Below are positions 1-12,461 of a DNA stretch of 64,000 bases, piece by piece. The notes beneath the pieces were generated by a model. It was not told the DNA's origin, made no database searches, and worked only from the letters and a program-made list of their open reading frames with translations. Both the position numbers and the translations under genes were made by a program. The first letter of the stretch is position 1. The number at the start of each line of letters is the position of its first letter. The stretch is from Vanilla planifolia (lineage: Eukaryota; Streptophyta; Magnoliopsida; Asparagales; Orchidaceae): the NCBI GenBank assembly GCA_023846275.1, contig CM043869.1, forward strand, positions 14,603,501 through 14,667,500. The letters run 5' to 3'.

Positions 1-2560
1 AAATAATAAGGATTTGTGTTATAAAAGTTTGTATTAAATAACTTATTAATCATATAGTTTATTCAATATTACATCTGTATATGTAAACTAAAAGTAATAG
101 TTAAAAGAAACTCTAAAATTATGAAATATAGTTTTTATAATAATTTTAGTTATTTATAGTTGATCATTTAAATTATTTATAGTCGATAATTAAGGATAAA
201 TTGTGTAGTCGTTATAGACTACTTTAAAAATAAGGGCTTAAGGTAAATTAAAAAATACATAAAATTGAAGAAATGTTCTATCCATTTGAATTCTAAATTT
301 AAAATAAAATAAAAACTTTAAGAGAAAGAAATAAATTAAATTAGCAAAATAAAGTATGTGATAAGAAAGAGAGTAATGGAGTCACCACATTAGTGGTATA
401 AGAGCATGAGTTGAAGTAAAAAACAATGGAGTTTATGATGATAAGAGTTATGACATTAAATCCTACTTGAGCAGTCTTAGCTCCCATACTTTGAATGTTC
501 TCTTAGTTCTTCCATTCTTTTCTATCATTTAATTGTGTTACATGCATGATTCAATACTTTATAGAAATTCTCTTTATGCATGGTCATACTTATACATTTG
601 GGTTATTATACTTCTACTACTAGGTAATATGCTCTATATTTTATCATACTTATACATTTATATCCTTCATAATATATGAATCTATATTATCTATGTACCT
701 ATTTGCTTTTATACATTAAAGGTCTAATATAATTTCAAGATTGTCTTGTATGAGCCTAAGCCCACTTCTATGTATTTCACACTTGTCTCATATTCTTTCT
801 CTCTTTTACTTGATTGTACCATATCTTACTTCATGATTGTACAATATAATCAACTCATTCTTACATGACATGTCAAACAAGTTTGACCTATAACCAATTA
901 TACTCTATCATACTTGTATATTGATAAAATTTATTTGTATGGTAAGATCTTATCTTATAAATCTATTCGCTCAATTGATCATCTCACTCAACTTACCATA
1001 CAATCCCATCCCATAGTAGTGTACAATATCTTAAAATCTTAAGATATCCTTAAAAAATTTAAAAAAATTATAAAAATTCTAAAAAAAAAATTTGATCTAA
1101 ATCATTATTTATAACTCTGCTATCTTTAAAATCATTAATCATTTTTAATACATTTCTTTAACATCTCATAGTGAAAATTTATTAAAATTTTCATCCCTAC
1201 TTTTGAGATATTACAATTATTCAAAAAATTTAAACTAAACTTGTAATTATTTCTTCTTTAAGACAACCTTTAAATACAAATATAAACAAATCTATGGTTG
1301 TAGTAGTGTTAATAGTTATCAATATTGTTCTTGCTCTTATAAGCAATGATAACAACTACAAAAGAAACTTTAACATAAGTTTAACAGTTTTTCATTACAA
1401 TTAGAGCTTTGGCTCACTTATAACAATTATAAAAACATCTAAATATTTGATGGTTATAACTCCTACAATCTTTAATAGTTGTTACAAATATTACTATATT
1501 TGTGCATTGCAATGATTAAAAGCAATGGTTATAATCTTTTCAACCTTTATGTGTTACTATAGTTATGGTTTCTACCAATGGTTGAATCAATAATGTCTAA
1601 AACCAGTGTGAACATGTTTTTTACAATAATTAAAATGGCTAATAAGAATCTTCCTCATTGATTTTATAAGTTGCTTCAAAAGGCTTTTGTAATGCAAATT
1701 AATTGGAGTATTTTTAAAATTATTATTAAATAACTATTAATTGGGTTTATTCTTATAGCGTGCAAATATTTAGGATAATATGGATCTTATCATTATAATT
1801 CTTTGCAATTATTTTAATATCATATTTTTCAAATTTTTTAATACATGGGATTGATTACAATATATTACATAAAATATATTTCAAAAACTAACTTGATATT
1901 ATTTTGTCATCTTTCAAAATTATCTATAGTAAAAGTTATATCTTCATAATAAAGTTATGAAATTGATAGTAACAAGCATAATTATAAAAAAAAGTATATA
2001 TCCTAATGATTATATAACTTTATCTTTTGAATGTATTACAAATTTGAAAATTAAATAATTAATTAAAAAAATATATAAAAAAGTTTATAATAATAATATT
2101 TTTCAATCCTTTGAAAGTATTCATGAATAGACAAATCAATGATAACAAATGTTTAAAATACAATAATATCTTCCATATGATATGTAATAGTCAAGATAAC
2201 TTTTTAATACTTAATTCTATCATGACTATATATATGTGTGTATCATTATATAACAAATAAAGAAAAATATAAAATATAAAAATAAAAAAATTTTAAAAAA
2301 CAAATAAATAAAAAAAAGTAATAAGATTTGTCTTGAGAAAAAAAATTGTAAGAGTATGATGGTTTTGCGACAACCCAAAACATATATGTTGACCACAAGT
2401 AATAACTTGAAATATTAATTAGCAAATACGATAATATTTTAAGTTTGTTAGACTTGATGAAATTAAATGCTGTTAATTCTAAGGCATTCTAATAACATGG
2501 AGGGTGACAATATTGAGCTTTCTAAGTTTGAATTAACTTGATCTAGCTTGGGTATGTAAT
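1..2560. other. AT-rich intergenic DNA
   Basis: No open frame here resembles a plant protein and codon-like structure is absent. The stretch is strongly AT-rich with A and T runs. Between about 500 and 1000 it carries short segments such as ATTGTACAATAT and TCATACTTGTAT, which resemble motifs scattered through LTR-like sequence elsewhere in the window, so part of it is probably old retrotransposon. One piece (472-561) can be assigned to a Cassandra-like element and is listed separately. Confidence 0.6.
472..561 (-). repeat. Cassandra-like TRIM fragment (internal part)
   Basis: The plus strand reads CCCATACTTTGAATGTTC followed by a pyrimidine stretch and then TGTTACATGCATGATTCA. The same order of segments occurs in every unit of the tandem Cassandra-like array at 39.86-41.98 kb, for example CCCATACTTTGAATGTTCCC near 41450 followed by GTGCTACATGCTCACCA. 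Only the internal part of the unit is visible. The 5S-like part and the primer site are missing or too decayed to see. Confidence 0.5.
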
Positions 2561-2589
2561 AAAATTGCATTTTAAGCAGAGCCAATCTT

Positions 2590-2812
2590 GAAGAGTTGTG
2601 GCCACGTGCCAGTACTATATTTGAAATATTGTTTTTCTTTTCAAGTAATAAAGAAAAACAATTTTTTATCTTTAAAAACTAGTTTTTATACTAATATTTT
2701 TATTCGTAGCCGGGTGAATCTATCCTCGAATTAGGATAGTCGTTGCAAAAGAACACAGAGTAGACTGACAGTTGTCCGTCTCAATAGAAGAGTTGTGGCC
2801 ACGTGCCAGTAC
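2590..2812 (+). promoter_or_regulatory. Duplicated 26-bp G-box module upstream of the ERF gene
   Basis: An identical 26-bp sequence occurs at 2590-2615 and 2787-2812. Each copy contains GTGGCCACGTGCCAG with a CACGTG core (2603-2608 and 2800-2805). GCCACGTGCC is a classic G-box/ABRE-type site for bZIP and bHLH factors. The copies are 197 bp apart and flank about 171 bp of less conserved, partly AT-rich sequence. Position upstream of a TATA box and a stress-type ERF gene suggests regulation by ABA or light-responsive factors; that is inference. Confidence 0.65.
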
Positions 2813-2820
2813 GTTCCTCT

Positions 2821-2850
2821 CACTAGCAGACGCTACACGTGCGTCTAGTG
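2821..2850. promoter_or_regulatory. Palindromic G-box site
   Basis: This 30-bp stretch begins CACTAG, has ACGC after a 3-base bulge, and ends GCGTCTAGTG, so its arms are inverted repeats. The centre contains a third CACGTG core (2836-2841). It lies about 90 bp upstream of the TATA box, a usual place for G-box elements. Confidence 0.55.
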
Positions 2851-2927
2851 TCAACATTCACTGCTCCTTGGGAAGATGTAGATTAACTTGCACGATTACA
2901 TTGTAAGCCAAAGGGCAATGATGGGCT

Positions 2928-2933
2928 TATAAA
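2928..2933 (+). promoter_or_regulatory. TATA box of the ERF gene
   Basis: TATAAA in the context GGGCTTATAAACCC. It is the only good TATA box in the more GC-rich promoter stretch. Transcription would be expected to begin near 2960, giving a leader of about 330 nt. No ATG occurs between that point and the start codon at 3295. The leader contains CAG/GTTTGT near 3041 and several pyrimidine-rich AG sites further on, so a leader intron is possible but not shown. Confidence 0.6.
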
Positions 2934-3294
2934 CCCTCACACGGCTCCGCAGAGTCTTTCAAGAGTAACCTCCACTAGAAGCGTCTTCCAGCAAGAAACC
3001 GTGAGGTTGTGAGCTTTAGAATTTGGATCGGCGAAGCAGAGCAGGTTTGTTCTCTAAAAACCCTTTTCTCTTCTCCTCCTGTAAATCATTTCTGCAATCT
3101 ACCGTCTTCTTGGAGAAAGAAATAGGATTTTTTTTTTTTTATTGCGTTCCTTGTCTTTTGATTTCTTTGGTAGGGTTGAGTTTTTACTCCGTTTTGGATC
3201 TCAAAAAAGGCCCCTTTTTTGTGCCTTCTTTGAGCTTGTGTAAATCTTGTTGTGAGAAGCAGATTTTCTTTTTTCCTCTATTTATTTTTTCTCT

Positions 3295-4239
3295 ATGGCT
3301 GCAGCTATAGATTTGCAAAATAGCTGGACTTTCTTCTCTTCTAATTCTTCTTCCAGTGGAGAGGAACTCATGCGAGCGCTTGAGCCTTTTATCAAAAGTG
3401 CTTCCTTTTCCTCTCGTCCCTCCTCTCCCTCCCCGTTTCCTCCTTTTCCTTCTCCTCTTTCTAAAACCCCTGCCTATCCCGCGTCTCCTTCTTGTCCTTT
3501 CCCTTCTCACTCATATTTCACCTTCCAAAATCCCATCTTGGACTGCTCCTCGTCATCGATGGGACTCAACCACCTGAGCCCATCTCAGATCCATCAAATC
3601 CAAGCTCAGTTTCATCTCCAGAAGCAGCCGAAGGATCATCCCCTTGGACCACGGTCAAAACCCACGAAACACGCCGCGAACGCTCAGCCACTGAACCAAC
3701 CGAAACCCACGAAGCTTTTCCGCGGCGTGCGGCAGCGCCACTGGGGCAAGTGGGTCGCCGAGATCCGTCTTCCACGAAACCGAACCCGGCTTTGGCTTGG
3801 CACCTTCGACACGGCCGAGGAAGCCGCCGTAGCTTACGACACGGCTGCCTTCCGCCTCCGCGGTGACTCCGCCAAGCTTAACTTCCCTGACCGCCCGCTA
3901 AATCGCTCCCCGTTCCACGCCTCCATCGACACCAAGCTGCGTGCCATCTGCGAGGAGCTTGCCAAAGCTCCACCGAAGAAGAGGATTGGTGTTCACAAAC
4001 GATCCGTCCTTTCTAAGTCGGAGACTCCCGTTGCTTCTTTGGAAGAGGAGAACACGGCGGATTGTCTCTCTGTTGAATTGGAGGTGCCATTGTCGTCGTC
4101 TTCTTCGCCGCAGGGGTCTCCGCTTGTGACCGATATGGATCTGTTAGACTTCACTGAGGTGCCATGGGATGAATCCGAGAGCTTTGTGTTAAGGAAGTAC
4201 CCTTCTTGGGAGATCGACTGGGATTCAATCCTCTCTTGA
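3295..4239 (+). CDS. RAP2-4-like: AP2/ERF transcription factor, DREB A-6 subgroup (RAP2-4-like)
   Basis: Intronless gene of 314 residues; a nuclear DNA-binding factor of the DREB A-6 (ERF group I) clade. The single AP2 domain spans about residues 141-198: it begins [18 protein letters not shown], has the WLG motif at 167-169 and ends [12 protein letters not shown]. Valine after KW and leucine after EIR match A-6 proteins, which bind DRE/GCC-type elements. Outside the domain there are two clade signatures: [16 protein letters not shown] (about 94-109) and the acidic C-terminus [10 protein letters not shown]. The N-terminus is rich in Ser and Pro. The start ATG has G at +4 and is the first ATG of the predicted leader. 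The coding region is far richer in G+C than its surroundings. Known relatives act in drought, light and wound/regeneration responses; the exact orthologue is not decided. Confidence 0.93.
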   Translation: MAAAIDLQNSWTFFSSNSSSSGEELMRALEPFIKSASFSSRPSSPSPFPPFPSPLSKTPAYPASPSCPFPSHSYFTFQNPILDCSSSSMGLNHLSPSQIHQIQAQFHLQKQPKDHPLGPRSKPTKHAANAQPLNQPKPTKLFRGVRQRHWGKWVAEIRLPRNRTRLWLGTFDTAEEAAVAYDTAAFRLRGDSAKLNFPDRPLNRSPFHASIDTKLRAICEELAKAPPKKRIGVHKRSVLSKSETPVASLEEENTADCLSVELEVPLSSSSSPQGSPLVTDMDLLDFTEVPWDESESFVLRKYPSWEIDWDSILS

Positions 4240-6925
4240 AGACTACAAAACTGTTTCCTGGTTTTCTTTTGCTCGTTGCAAATTGGTTTTTTTAACATTT
4301 GCAAGAGCTCTGTAGGTTATGTACCATTAGATTAAAAAAAATCTTATGTTTGTTGATGTGGATTGCTCATACTTCTACAGGTTTTGCTGATTTTTTTTTG
4401 CTCAGCATTATCTGGGAGTATTGTTGATGTAATTATTGTGATATGTATATACGAATTTATTATATTTGTGTTGAATGTGTTCATGTGATCAATATTGATG
4501 GTGGCATTTAACTTCGTGAACAGATAGGGGGATTTCAATTGCTGTTGAAATAGTAGCACGGAGATGGATCAGTTAAAAACTAGTCTCTAGACTGTAAAGA
4601 TTTGTCGTTCAAACTAAAGCTTTAAAATCTTATTATATAGCATCAAAATACTATATTAATAAGTCATTTATCCTATTATAATTATTTCATAGTTTTATTA
4701 GCTCAGAAAAATTTTTAATAGCTTTTTAGATTTCATTTAAAACCATAGTTTAATTGTGAACATGTTGGCTGTTCCTATAAACAAATAGGGTTGCTTGACT
4801 CAAAAATGGACAAGCAAAATGTGATACACCATTTAATGCATGTATTCAGTAATTTATACTTATATATACTTGAAACAATGCATACATAAAGCATACATGG
4901 TAGCATGCATAGATGTACATTGTGTGTGTTTGTAAGATATATGTTTCATAATATTGATACAATTATTCAAGCAATTTTTAACAATTAGGCCCAATACCAC
5001 CCTAATGCCCATCCCAAAACAAATAGTTGATTTACTTGTATTCTTTGCAATTTTGGCTGTTCCTATGTTTCTTAGTAACATATTTTGTTATTATGATTTG
5101 CTTTATCATTCTCACATTGAAGTTATAAATAAATTTATAAAATGTAAAATGTGTTATTTATTTATTTTAGAACATTACCAAGTATATTTGATATGTGAAA
5201 AAGCAGTATAAAATGTTTTATTCAATATGTGAATAAAGAAAAATGTTATGTAAATATGTGTTTAAATTTCTATTAAATCAATTTTTGAATTAGATCATGA
5301 AAAGTGAAGATTAGCTCAAGGTAATTTTGTTTTCTTAAATATTCTTTTCATGAATTCGGTATAGCCACCAGATAATCTCTTAACTATTACAAGAGTTTTA
5401 GTTGGCCTTAACTAGGAATGCACTCATTTTGATGGATTAAGCCTCTTAATGAGGTGTTTCTAAAATACACTTGTGCAATAGCTTAAACAACTTATATCAT
5501 GTATGATAATACCATATTTTATTATATGTATTTTCATGTTTGTGTTGTACTTCATAAAATATGCATGTGTAACTTCCTAAAAATTTTCAAATTGATTTGC
5601 AAGTTCACATTTTGAGTCAATTCTTAAAACTTAAAGTATCAATCAAATCACTTTGGGTGGTTAGAAGGATCATAACATCTTTCAATTACCCATATTGAAG
5701 AGTTGGGGTGAGTTATTTACATCATGTGGTCAATATACTAGGTTAAGCAATCCACTGACAACTGCATGTACTTCGAGGAGAAATAAAAAGATCGTAAAAA
5801 ATGCATCATCATATACAAACACATGAGCATTAGTTTAACATTGTAGTAGAAAGCCCGATCTTTTTTTTAGTCAATCATTATTTTCTAATACTTTAATTAG
5901 TTAGTAGCTAAAGTTGATAGACAAATGATTCCTAGTTTTTTCAAAGACATCTCATGAAATTCAATAATTTTTGCATAGACATTTTTCAAGTGCATTTACA
6001 ATAAGTAGTTTGTTTCTTTAAACTTAATTTTCTCACTTATTTTGATTTGCACTAGACTAGAATCATTAAGGATTTTGTAGTGTTATAGATCTACTTTCTA
6101 GCAAATAATTTATTGAATTTTAATTATCTATAACTAAAAAGAAAATAAGCCATGATAGTCTTTTAATCATTAATTTTATCCACTTATAATCAATTTTATA
6201 TTTAAATATTTTTTAAAGCATAATTAAATTATCATCTTTTTTTTTAAAGATATATTACAAAAAAATCATCTAGATAAAAAGTTATAAACCTAGAAAAATT
6301 GCTAAAACTTTGAAGCTATTTTTCTCAACTAAAAATTTGTCTTAATCCAAAATTAGCTTAATCCACCATGATTATCTATTCAAACATTATTCTAGAATTT
6401 TAAAAACAATTGTGACTACAAGGCATAATTAAGCAATTCTTAAGATTCATAATTGCTTCAATTTAACAATCTATGGGCATTTGGAAAAACAATTCACAAA
6501 AACTTTAATTTATTTAAGATTAACCCCTAAGGAGTTAGTAAAATCCTTTACATTGAACATAACTTAAACCATCACATGCCAATTCAAATTGGTTTCAAAG
6601 GTGTAGCTTAAGTAATTATAACACTTTGCAACAAAATTATCATAATGATCCTATTGACCAACAAAGTAAGAACCTAAAGGACTTGAAAGGAAAGGTATGC
6701 TAAAATATTTAATCATTTATTTCTTGTGTAGGAATGCCGACCTCCAAATCCTCTTATAAGAAGGCCACGACATATTAATAAAGAAATTGTATGCGTGATT
6801 GAATAGAGTAAAAAATGTGAGATTGACACACAAAAATAGATAGTCCTAATAACCAAAAAACCTCTACATCAACATAGGAGAGAGAGAGAGGGGTGAGGCT
6901 TTGTTATAAGCTATCTTATAAGGAT
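4240..6925. other. ERF 3' region and AT-rich intergenic DNA
   Basis: The first 200-300 bases are T-rich and probably hold the ERF 3' UTR; no single poly(A) signal can be chosen. Beyond that the sequence is AT-rich without recognisable coding. The 14-mer TTGGCTGTTCCTAT occurs twice (near 4764 and 5053). Open frames of 70-85 codons at 4860-5211 lie on both strands over the same DNA and resemble no family I know. Confidence 0.55.
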
Positions 6926-7640
6926 GATATTGTCATCATTAAGAAATTAAGGTAGAAATCCCAAAATTTGATTGGAGGTAATGCTAAGAATGTTTTAGTT
7001 TGGATTGTCAAAATGGATTAACTTATCAATTGTAATGATACATTTGAGCATCATAGAATATGGTTTGCAAAGACAAAACTAGTGGGCGACGTTAAGGCTT
7101 GTTTATTAGATAAGGGCTAAGAAGACTAGTTGATGACCTAATTCAAATATTACTAAGAGATGAAAAGAAACAAAAAAAAGTTAAAAGATGAAGAAGATGT
7201 TAGATGATCTTTGTAGGGTTTGGCCATGAATGACGACCATCTTATAGTATTTGAACAAATTAAGAGAGATCTTGATTAGGTGCAAACTAGGTGAATCATC
7301 TAATTCAACCATTATATGTTCAATAATAGATTATATTTAAACATTACAAGAAAACTATGGTTATATAACATTTATTCCAAAAAAATCCTAAAATGTAACC
7401 TTAGATTTTAAATCATATGTGAAAGTGAGAAATTATAAAAACAAAACTAAAGAGTTATATATCCAACCAAAAAACCTAAACTATGTACTTATAACTTTGG
7501 AATCTGTTCTTGAAGTAGCTACCTTTGATAAGAGAAGAATAATTGATGGGGCTAGCATCCCAACTATACTTGTTCAAAATTGATGCTACAAGTGTAAGAA
7601 AACGTGTCATGCACCTTCTTAATTGATCTAATAAAGGAAG
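6926..7640 (+). pseudogene. Degenerate Ty3/gypsy gag remnant
   Basis: Translation in shifting frames gives pieces of a plant gypsy Gag. Near 6935-7100 it has an IPKFD-like start, a stretch resembling the VLxWIxxMD segment, and VGDVKACLLDKG, which corresponds to the conserved segment ending in the AWW region of Retrotrans_gag. At 7583-7617 the frame reads CYKCKKTCHAPS, a CCHC zinc knuckle that keeps C, C and H but has lost the last cysteine. Several stops and frameshifts interrupt it. No protease or RT follows recognisably and no LTRs were found, so this is a fragment. Confidence 0.5.
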
Positions 7641-10600
7641 ATAAATAAACCATAATGCAATCCTAATTGAAATATTTGAGTATAATCATCATGTACCAAA
7701 GATTCCTTAAATAAAGACATAATAAAACATTGTGATGGAGGTATAAATATAGAGAATGATTTAACAGTAACAAGTCAACACCTATATAATAGTTTCACCT
7801 TATCATTATTTGATTGAGAACAATCTAAATAGCTTAGATGCTCAATGCTAAAGTAAAAAAAGAGCGTTATAGGTTTACCACATATTTTGGGTGGAATGTT
7901 GTGAGCAAGGGCCTTAAGAGATTTATCTTAGCAATTGAAGGGGACTTGACTAACGATTTAATATTGCATAATTTATGCAAGATAAAGGTATTAGCCACTA
8001 TTTTTTTAATTTAGGAAAAATCTATGATTTTTCAAATTTTAACTTTAATTCAAAATTTGAATTTAAATTCATTTGAAAATGTTCACAATTTGATTTATTA
8101 TTAAAATTTATTTTTTTATTTACTTAAATTTAATTTTGAATTTATTATATTTTGTCATCTTTATAATTTTTTAAATTAATTATTTTAATTTAATAATTTA
8201 TTAGAAATGTAATTTGAGTTAGACTTTATCCTTAGTTGTTCTTATCTAAAAGAGTCTTTTATTTTTTGAACCATTGAAAACTCTCATTAAAATGAGATTA
8301 TTGAGTTGTAATAATTATGATGCTCTACTTTCTTCTTTATTTACTAAGTGACCTTAAAGTGAACCCAATAGGGAAGAGAGAGTGGAGGATTCCAAAAGAT
8401 GAGAGATCCTACTCATTCAATCTTTCAACAATGAAAGAGAGAATGACAAACATTACAGAGTCAAAGATGCTACTTACATCTTTAAAAACCACCATCATCT
8501 CTTTCATTTTCATGTAATCCTATTATTCCATTTAATTTCTCTCTACGAGTACCCTATAAATTAGGGATTGGATAAATGACATTTTATGATTAACAGACAC
8601 TTAAGAAGAAACCTCGTATGATGGTTCTAAAATATTTCTACATTTATTAAACAAACTCTATCGATTTTCTCTTTACATTCCACCTCTGCTCCACCCTCAA
8701 CCCCTTTTTGGGTACTTATATGACCATTCAAATAATCGCTATGCAATTTAAAAAAACGTAGATCACCTACTTTGTTGTTTATCTTATCTTCAAGTTCATT
8801 CTATTTAAATTGAATAGTTAGAATGCATGTTTTTAGCTTAAGATGTATAGAAATCTATTTTAATGGAGTTTAAGACTTTGGTGATACTATTTTTAACAAG
8901 ATAAGTGCTCTTTCTATCACATTAAGTTAGAGGTCATAATAGTTTCAAATTTCCAACATTTTTTGAAGTTCTTGTCTTTGCTTAACTTAGTTTGATGTTT
9001 GCTTTCTTAAGAAAGTTTAATGTTTTAGAATTTTGTATAATTAATCCACTTTTATTAAAGTGAGTTAATCCCTTGGTTGTGTTGTCATTCATGAAAACCT
9101 TGGTTACTTCAATAGCTTAAGTTGAGAATTTATTTGTAAGTTAGTTCCGAAAAGCTTTTACCATTAGATAGAAAATCTACAATTTCTAGCAACTTTGATT
9201 TTTTTTTATTAAGATATTGATATTCCTTAGATTAGAGTATTTAATGTTTCGTTTGTTCTATAGGCATACTCTTTTTATTGCATTTAATCCTCCATGATTT
9301 ACAAGTAATTAAACCTCAAATATCTTAATTAGACCTATCTTATTTTTAGTAGAGAAAATTTTAAGCATAGAATTTTGTCTTAGCATGTTTTAATCATTAA
9401 TTTTATACCATTTATAGCTAATTTCAATTCTTAAAGTATAATGATTTTGACTACATTTAATACATTTACTATATTAAGCTTTACTTTGTAAATACTAAAT
9501 CTTGATCACATGGTATAATCCTTGAAAAGTTGCTTAAGTTCAAAATGTCTAGTCCTTGTTAAAAATTTTATCGTATGAATACATCTTAATCAAATAAACA
9601 TTTCATACAAAGATTAATCCAACAAAATATTGGAAAATTTATATATCTAAAGCATTACATTTTTATTCTTGAGAGTCATAGTTATTAAAACTTAATTAAC
9701 CCAAGGAATTAATATAATAATTTAAAGAAAAATGAACTTATTAAGGTTAACCTCTCAAGAATATACTTATAAATTGTCTTATAATTAATATAAATAAATA
9801 TCTCAATCTCATGTCCTTTTGACATATTTGACATGACAATGGTGGTGATCCATTATCATCTAGAAAATAACAAGATAATCCAAATTTTGACATCAATCTT
9901 AAGTTGAATTACAACTTTTCTACATCACGTTTTATCTATGTCAACTATAGCATCTTCCCAAGCATTACTATTAAATAGATGACAACATCGATGACATATG
10001 AAGGTATTTTAGAGCTTGTAATATAAAACACATGCATATAATTTCAGAAACTCCTTAGGACAATTCATTTGCCAATTTTTTTTAACTCTTTTAATTTTTT
10101 TTTCTTCAAAATAGATCCTTTTAGTCCCACATCTTAAAGGAAAATGTTTGATCTATAAATTAACATTTCAAAATTAAGACACTTAAATTATATTCAAATA
10201 TTTAAAATATTTTTTAAGTCTCGCATTAATAACCACCACATGGGTGATATGAAGAGTTTTTACATGAAGGACATAATGCTTGCTCAATGGTGTACGAATG
10301 AAGGCAAGACATCAATTCATATAATATTCAATCTTACCATGGTTGAATTATATGAGATCATTGGATTTGGAAGTGAAAGCATCATCAATAACTACAATTT
10401 CCTTCTAATCAATGATAGTTGTGGTATTATCACTCTTAGATACATAAGGTATGTGCTTTCAACTACATCTTAAAACCATCCTTGGTTCTAAACTCAAACC
10501 TCTTAGACGTGAGAAATGTAATTACTACTCTAAATCTACAAAACAATCATAAAACTAACCAAGAGGGTAAACCTAATAAGTCGATGTCATAGCAAATGTC

Positions 10601-12461
10601 TAAGTGCAACTTAACCCAAAAACCTCAAGATGGTATATCAAGAGTCCTTCAAAGAAGACATAATAAAAAATATTCAAGGTAACCTTTCTTAAGCTAGCTA
10701 GCTCATTGTAATTCTTGTCATGATAGTTAAGTGGGAAGGTTTTCAAAATTTAATATTTCCATCTCTTCTCAATTGCTTATTGATAACTATCTTGATCACT
10801 GAAATTACCACTTCTAGTCACTTAAAAACTAAAGAAATTAAAGATGTGATCATCATCAAAATTCAACACTCCCCTTCATCCATTAATACTCGTGATCTTA
10901 TCATACATCATCAAGCAAGCACAATTCAATGCTCAATCTAAGAGGACAACTATTGTTTAATAAGAGAGAAAAATCAAAAGAAATTTTAAGATTTGCCCAC
11001 CATCTACACATGGGAATCCTGAAGGTGTATTGTTTTGGATGAAACAAACAACAAATTGCACCCAAGGAGAGAAAAGGATCAATACAAAAGTATTAATAGA
11101 CAATAAAAGATATAACAAAAAAGATCAAAACTATAGAGTTTTACCAATGGTCCTAAAATTATATACCTAAATTACAATAACAAGAGATACTAGTGAAAAG
11201 TGGTCTAAATTGCTACTCAAATAAAATTAATTCATTACCATACTTCTATCATTTAGTCAAGTTGTTCATTTTTTTTTTAATTCATATAAAAGAATAGAAA
11301 AGATCAAATGAGTTGTCACATGATTGAAAGGGATATTTCATGTTGCATAACCCTAACATTGAAAGGCATACTCAATATGCACTTACCCTTTATCACTTAC
11401 ACCTATGCTTTGAACTAGCTTCACTAGGTTATCATCATAAATCCAAATTTATCCAAAGGCAAACAAGGTAAAGCACACCAACATACTACAATTGCTTCAT
11501 GCCTCCTAAAAAACCAAAAGATTAGTACAAAGCAACTCTAAGGAATTATAGAATATCAAGAATTATTATAAAACATGTAACAATAATATAAAAGCTATCA
11601 TTAAAAATTTAATATTAAATATATTTAGATTCATAAACATATTCTAATATAAACATTATTAAAGATCAATCAATTTTAATGGTCAAATAATGGCTAGGTT
11701 TGTGAACATGCATTGTCCATCCTCTTGAAGTCTCTTCTCACAGTGGTCATATGTTTCACAAAATGTTCAAGTCAAGCATTGAAATTTCACAGCTTGACTA
11801 CATGGGTTTTATCTTAGCTTAAATAATATCAAATCTTGAGTAGTGAACCCTTAGTTAACAAACAAAGAAATTTGATACTTGAAATAAAAAAAGTGATAGA
11901 AGAGCATCAATATCCTTTTGTTATACTAAACTCCAATAGACCAAAACATGGATGAAATGAGTCATGAAATGAACTCCTAAAGATTCATCCTAGTTTCCTG
12001 TAACATTCCCAAAAGAAATACCATAACCGCAAAGAAAGGTCACCTTCAAGATAAACTATAAATGAAAGATGCCATGTTGTTCAATTAGCATGAAAGGTTA
12101 ATTTTAGCATAGCTTCAAGTGCTCTACATTGTAATCCAAACAGCTTTCAATTTGTTTTTCTTGTTCACAAAAAATTGCAACTAAAGAACAATAAATACTC
12201 ATCACCACTCCTACCTTGCACAAACAAGAGCATCTCCCCCCTTTCATGTGGCGTCACTATTCATATTCACGTCCATTTATTCCCCTATATTCCAACTATT
12301 AACATCTCCATGATTCATCATTCTTCTTTAGAATCCTGAAATAATAGAAAAGCAGCTCTCACTTTCCAGACTAAACTGAATAGCGCCAAAAACACAAAGC
12401 CGGTCAACTCTCAAGCAATTTGATCAACAAAAAAGCTTAAGAGAGAACTCATTCTTCCCCA
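7641..12461. other. AT-rich intergenic DNA
   Basis: No recognisable gene. Short open frames at 8317-8517, 10240-10473 and 10720-10941 begin with ATG but have biased AT-driven composition, no known motif and no splice context. 8000-8200 is extremely AT-rich, with mirror-like runs such as TTCAAAATTTGAATTTAAAT. The last few hundred bases before 12462 are probably 3' UTR and downstream flank of the cyclin gene, which is transcribed leftward. Confidence 0.5.

Noticed and set aside
3023..3310. Plus-strand open frame overlapping the ERF start
   Set aside because: It does not begin with ATG at its boundary, contains a T-run-encoded Phe stretch and matches no family; it is leader sequence.
3184..3510. 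Arg-rich minus-strand open frame over the ERF leader and N-terminus
   Set aside because: It is the complement of the pyrimidine-rich leader and the Ser/Pro-rich coding start; no gene context.
10240..10473. 77-codon plus-strand frame beginning with ATG
   Set aside because: No known motif; its length is plausible by chance in AT-rich DNA, and nothing around it suggests a gene.
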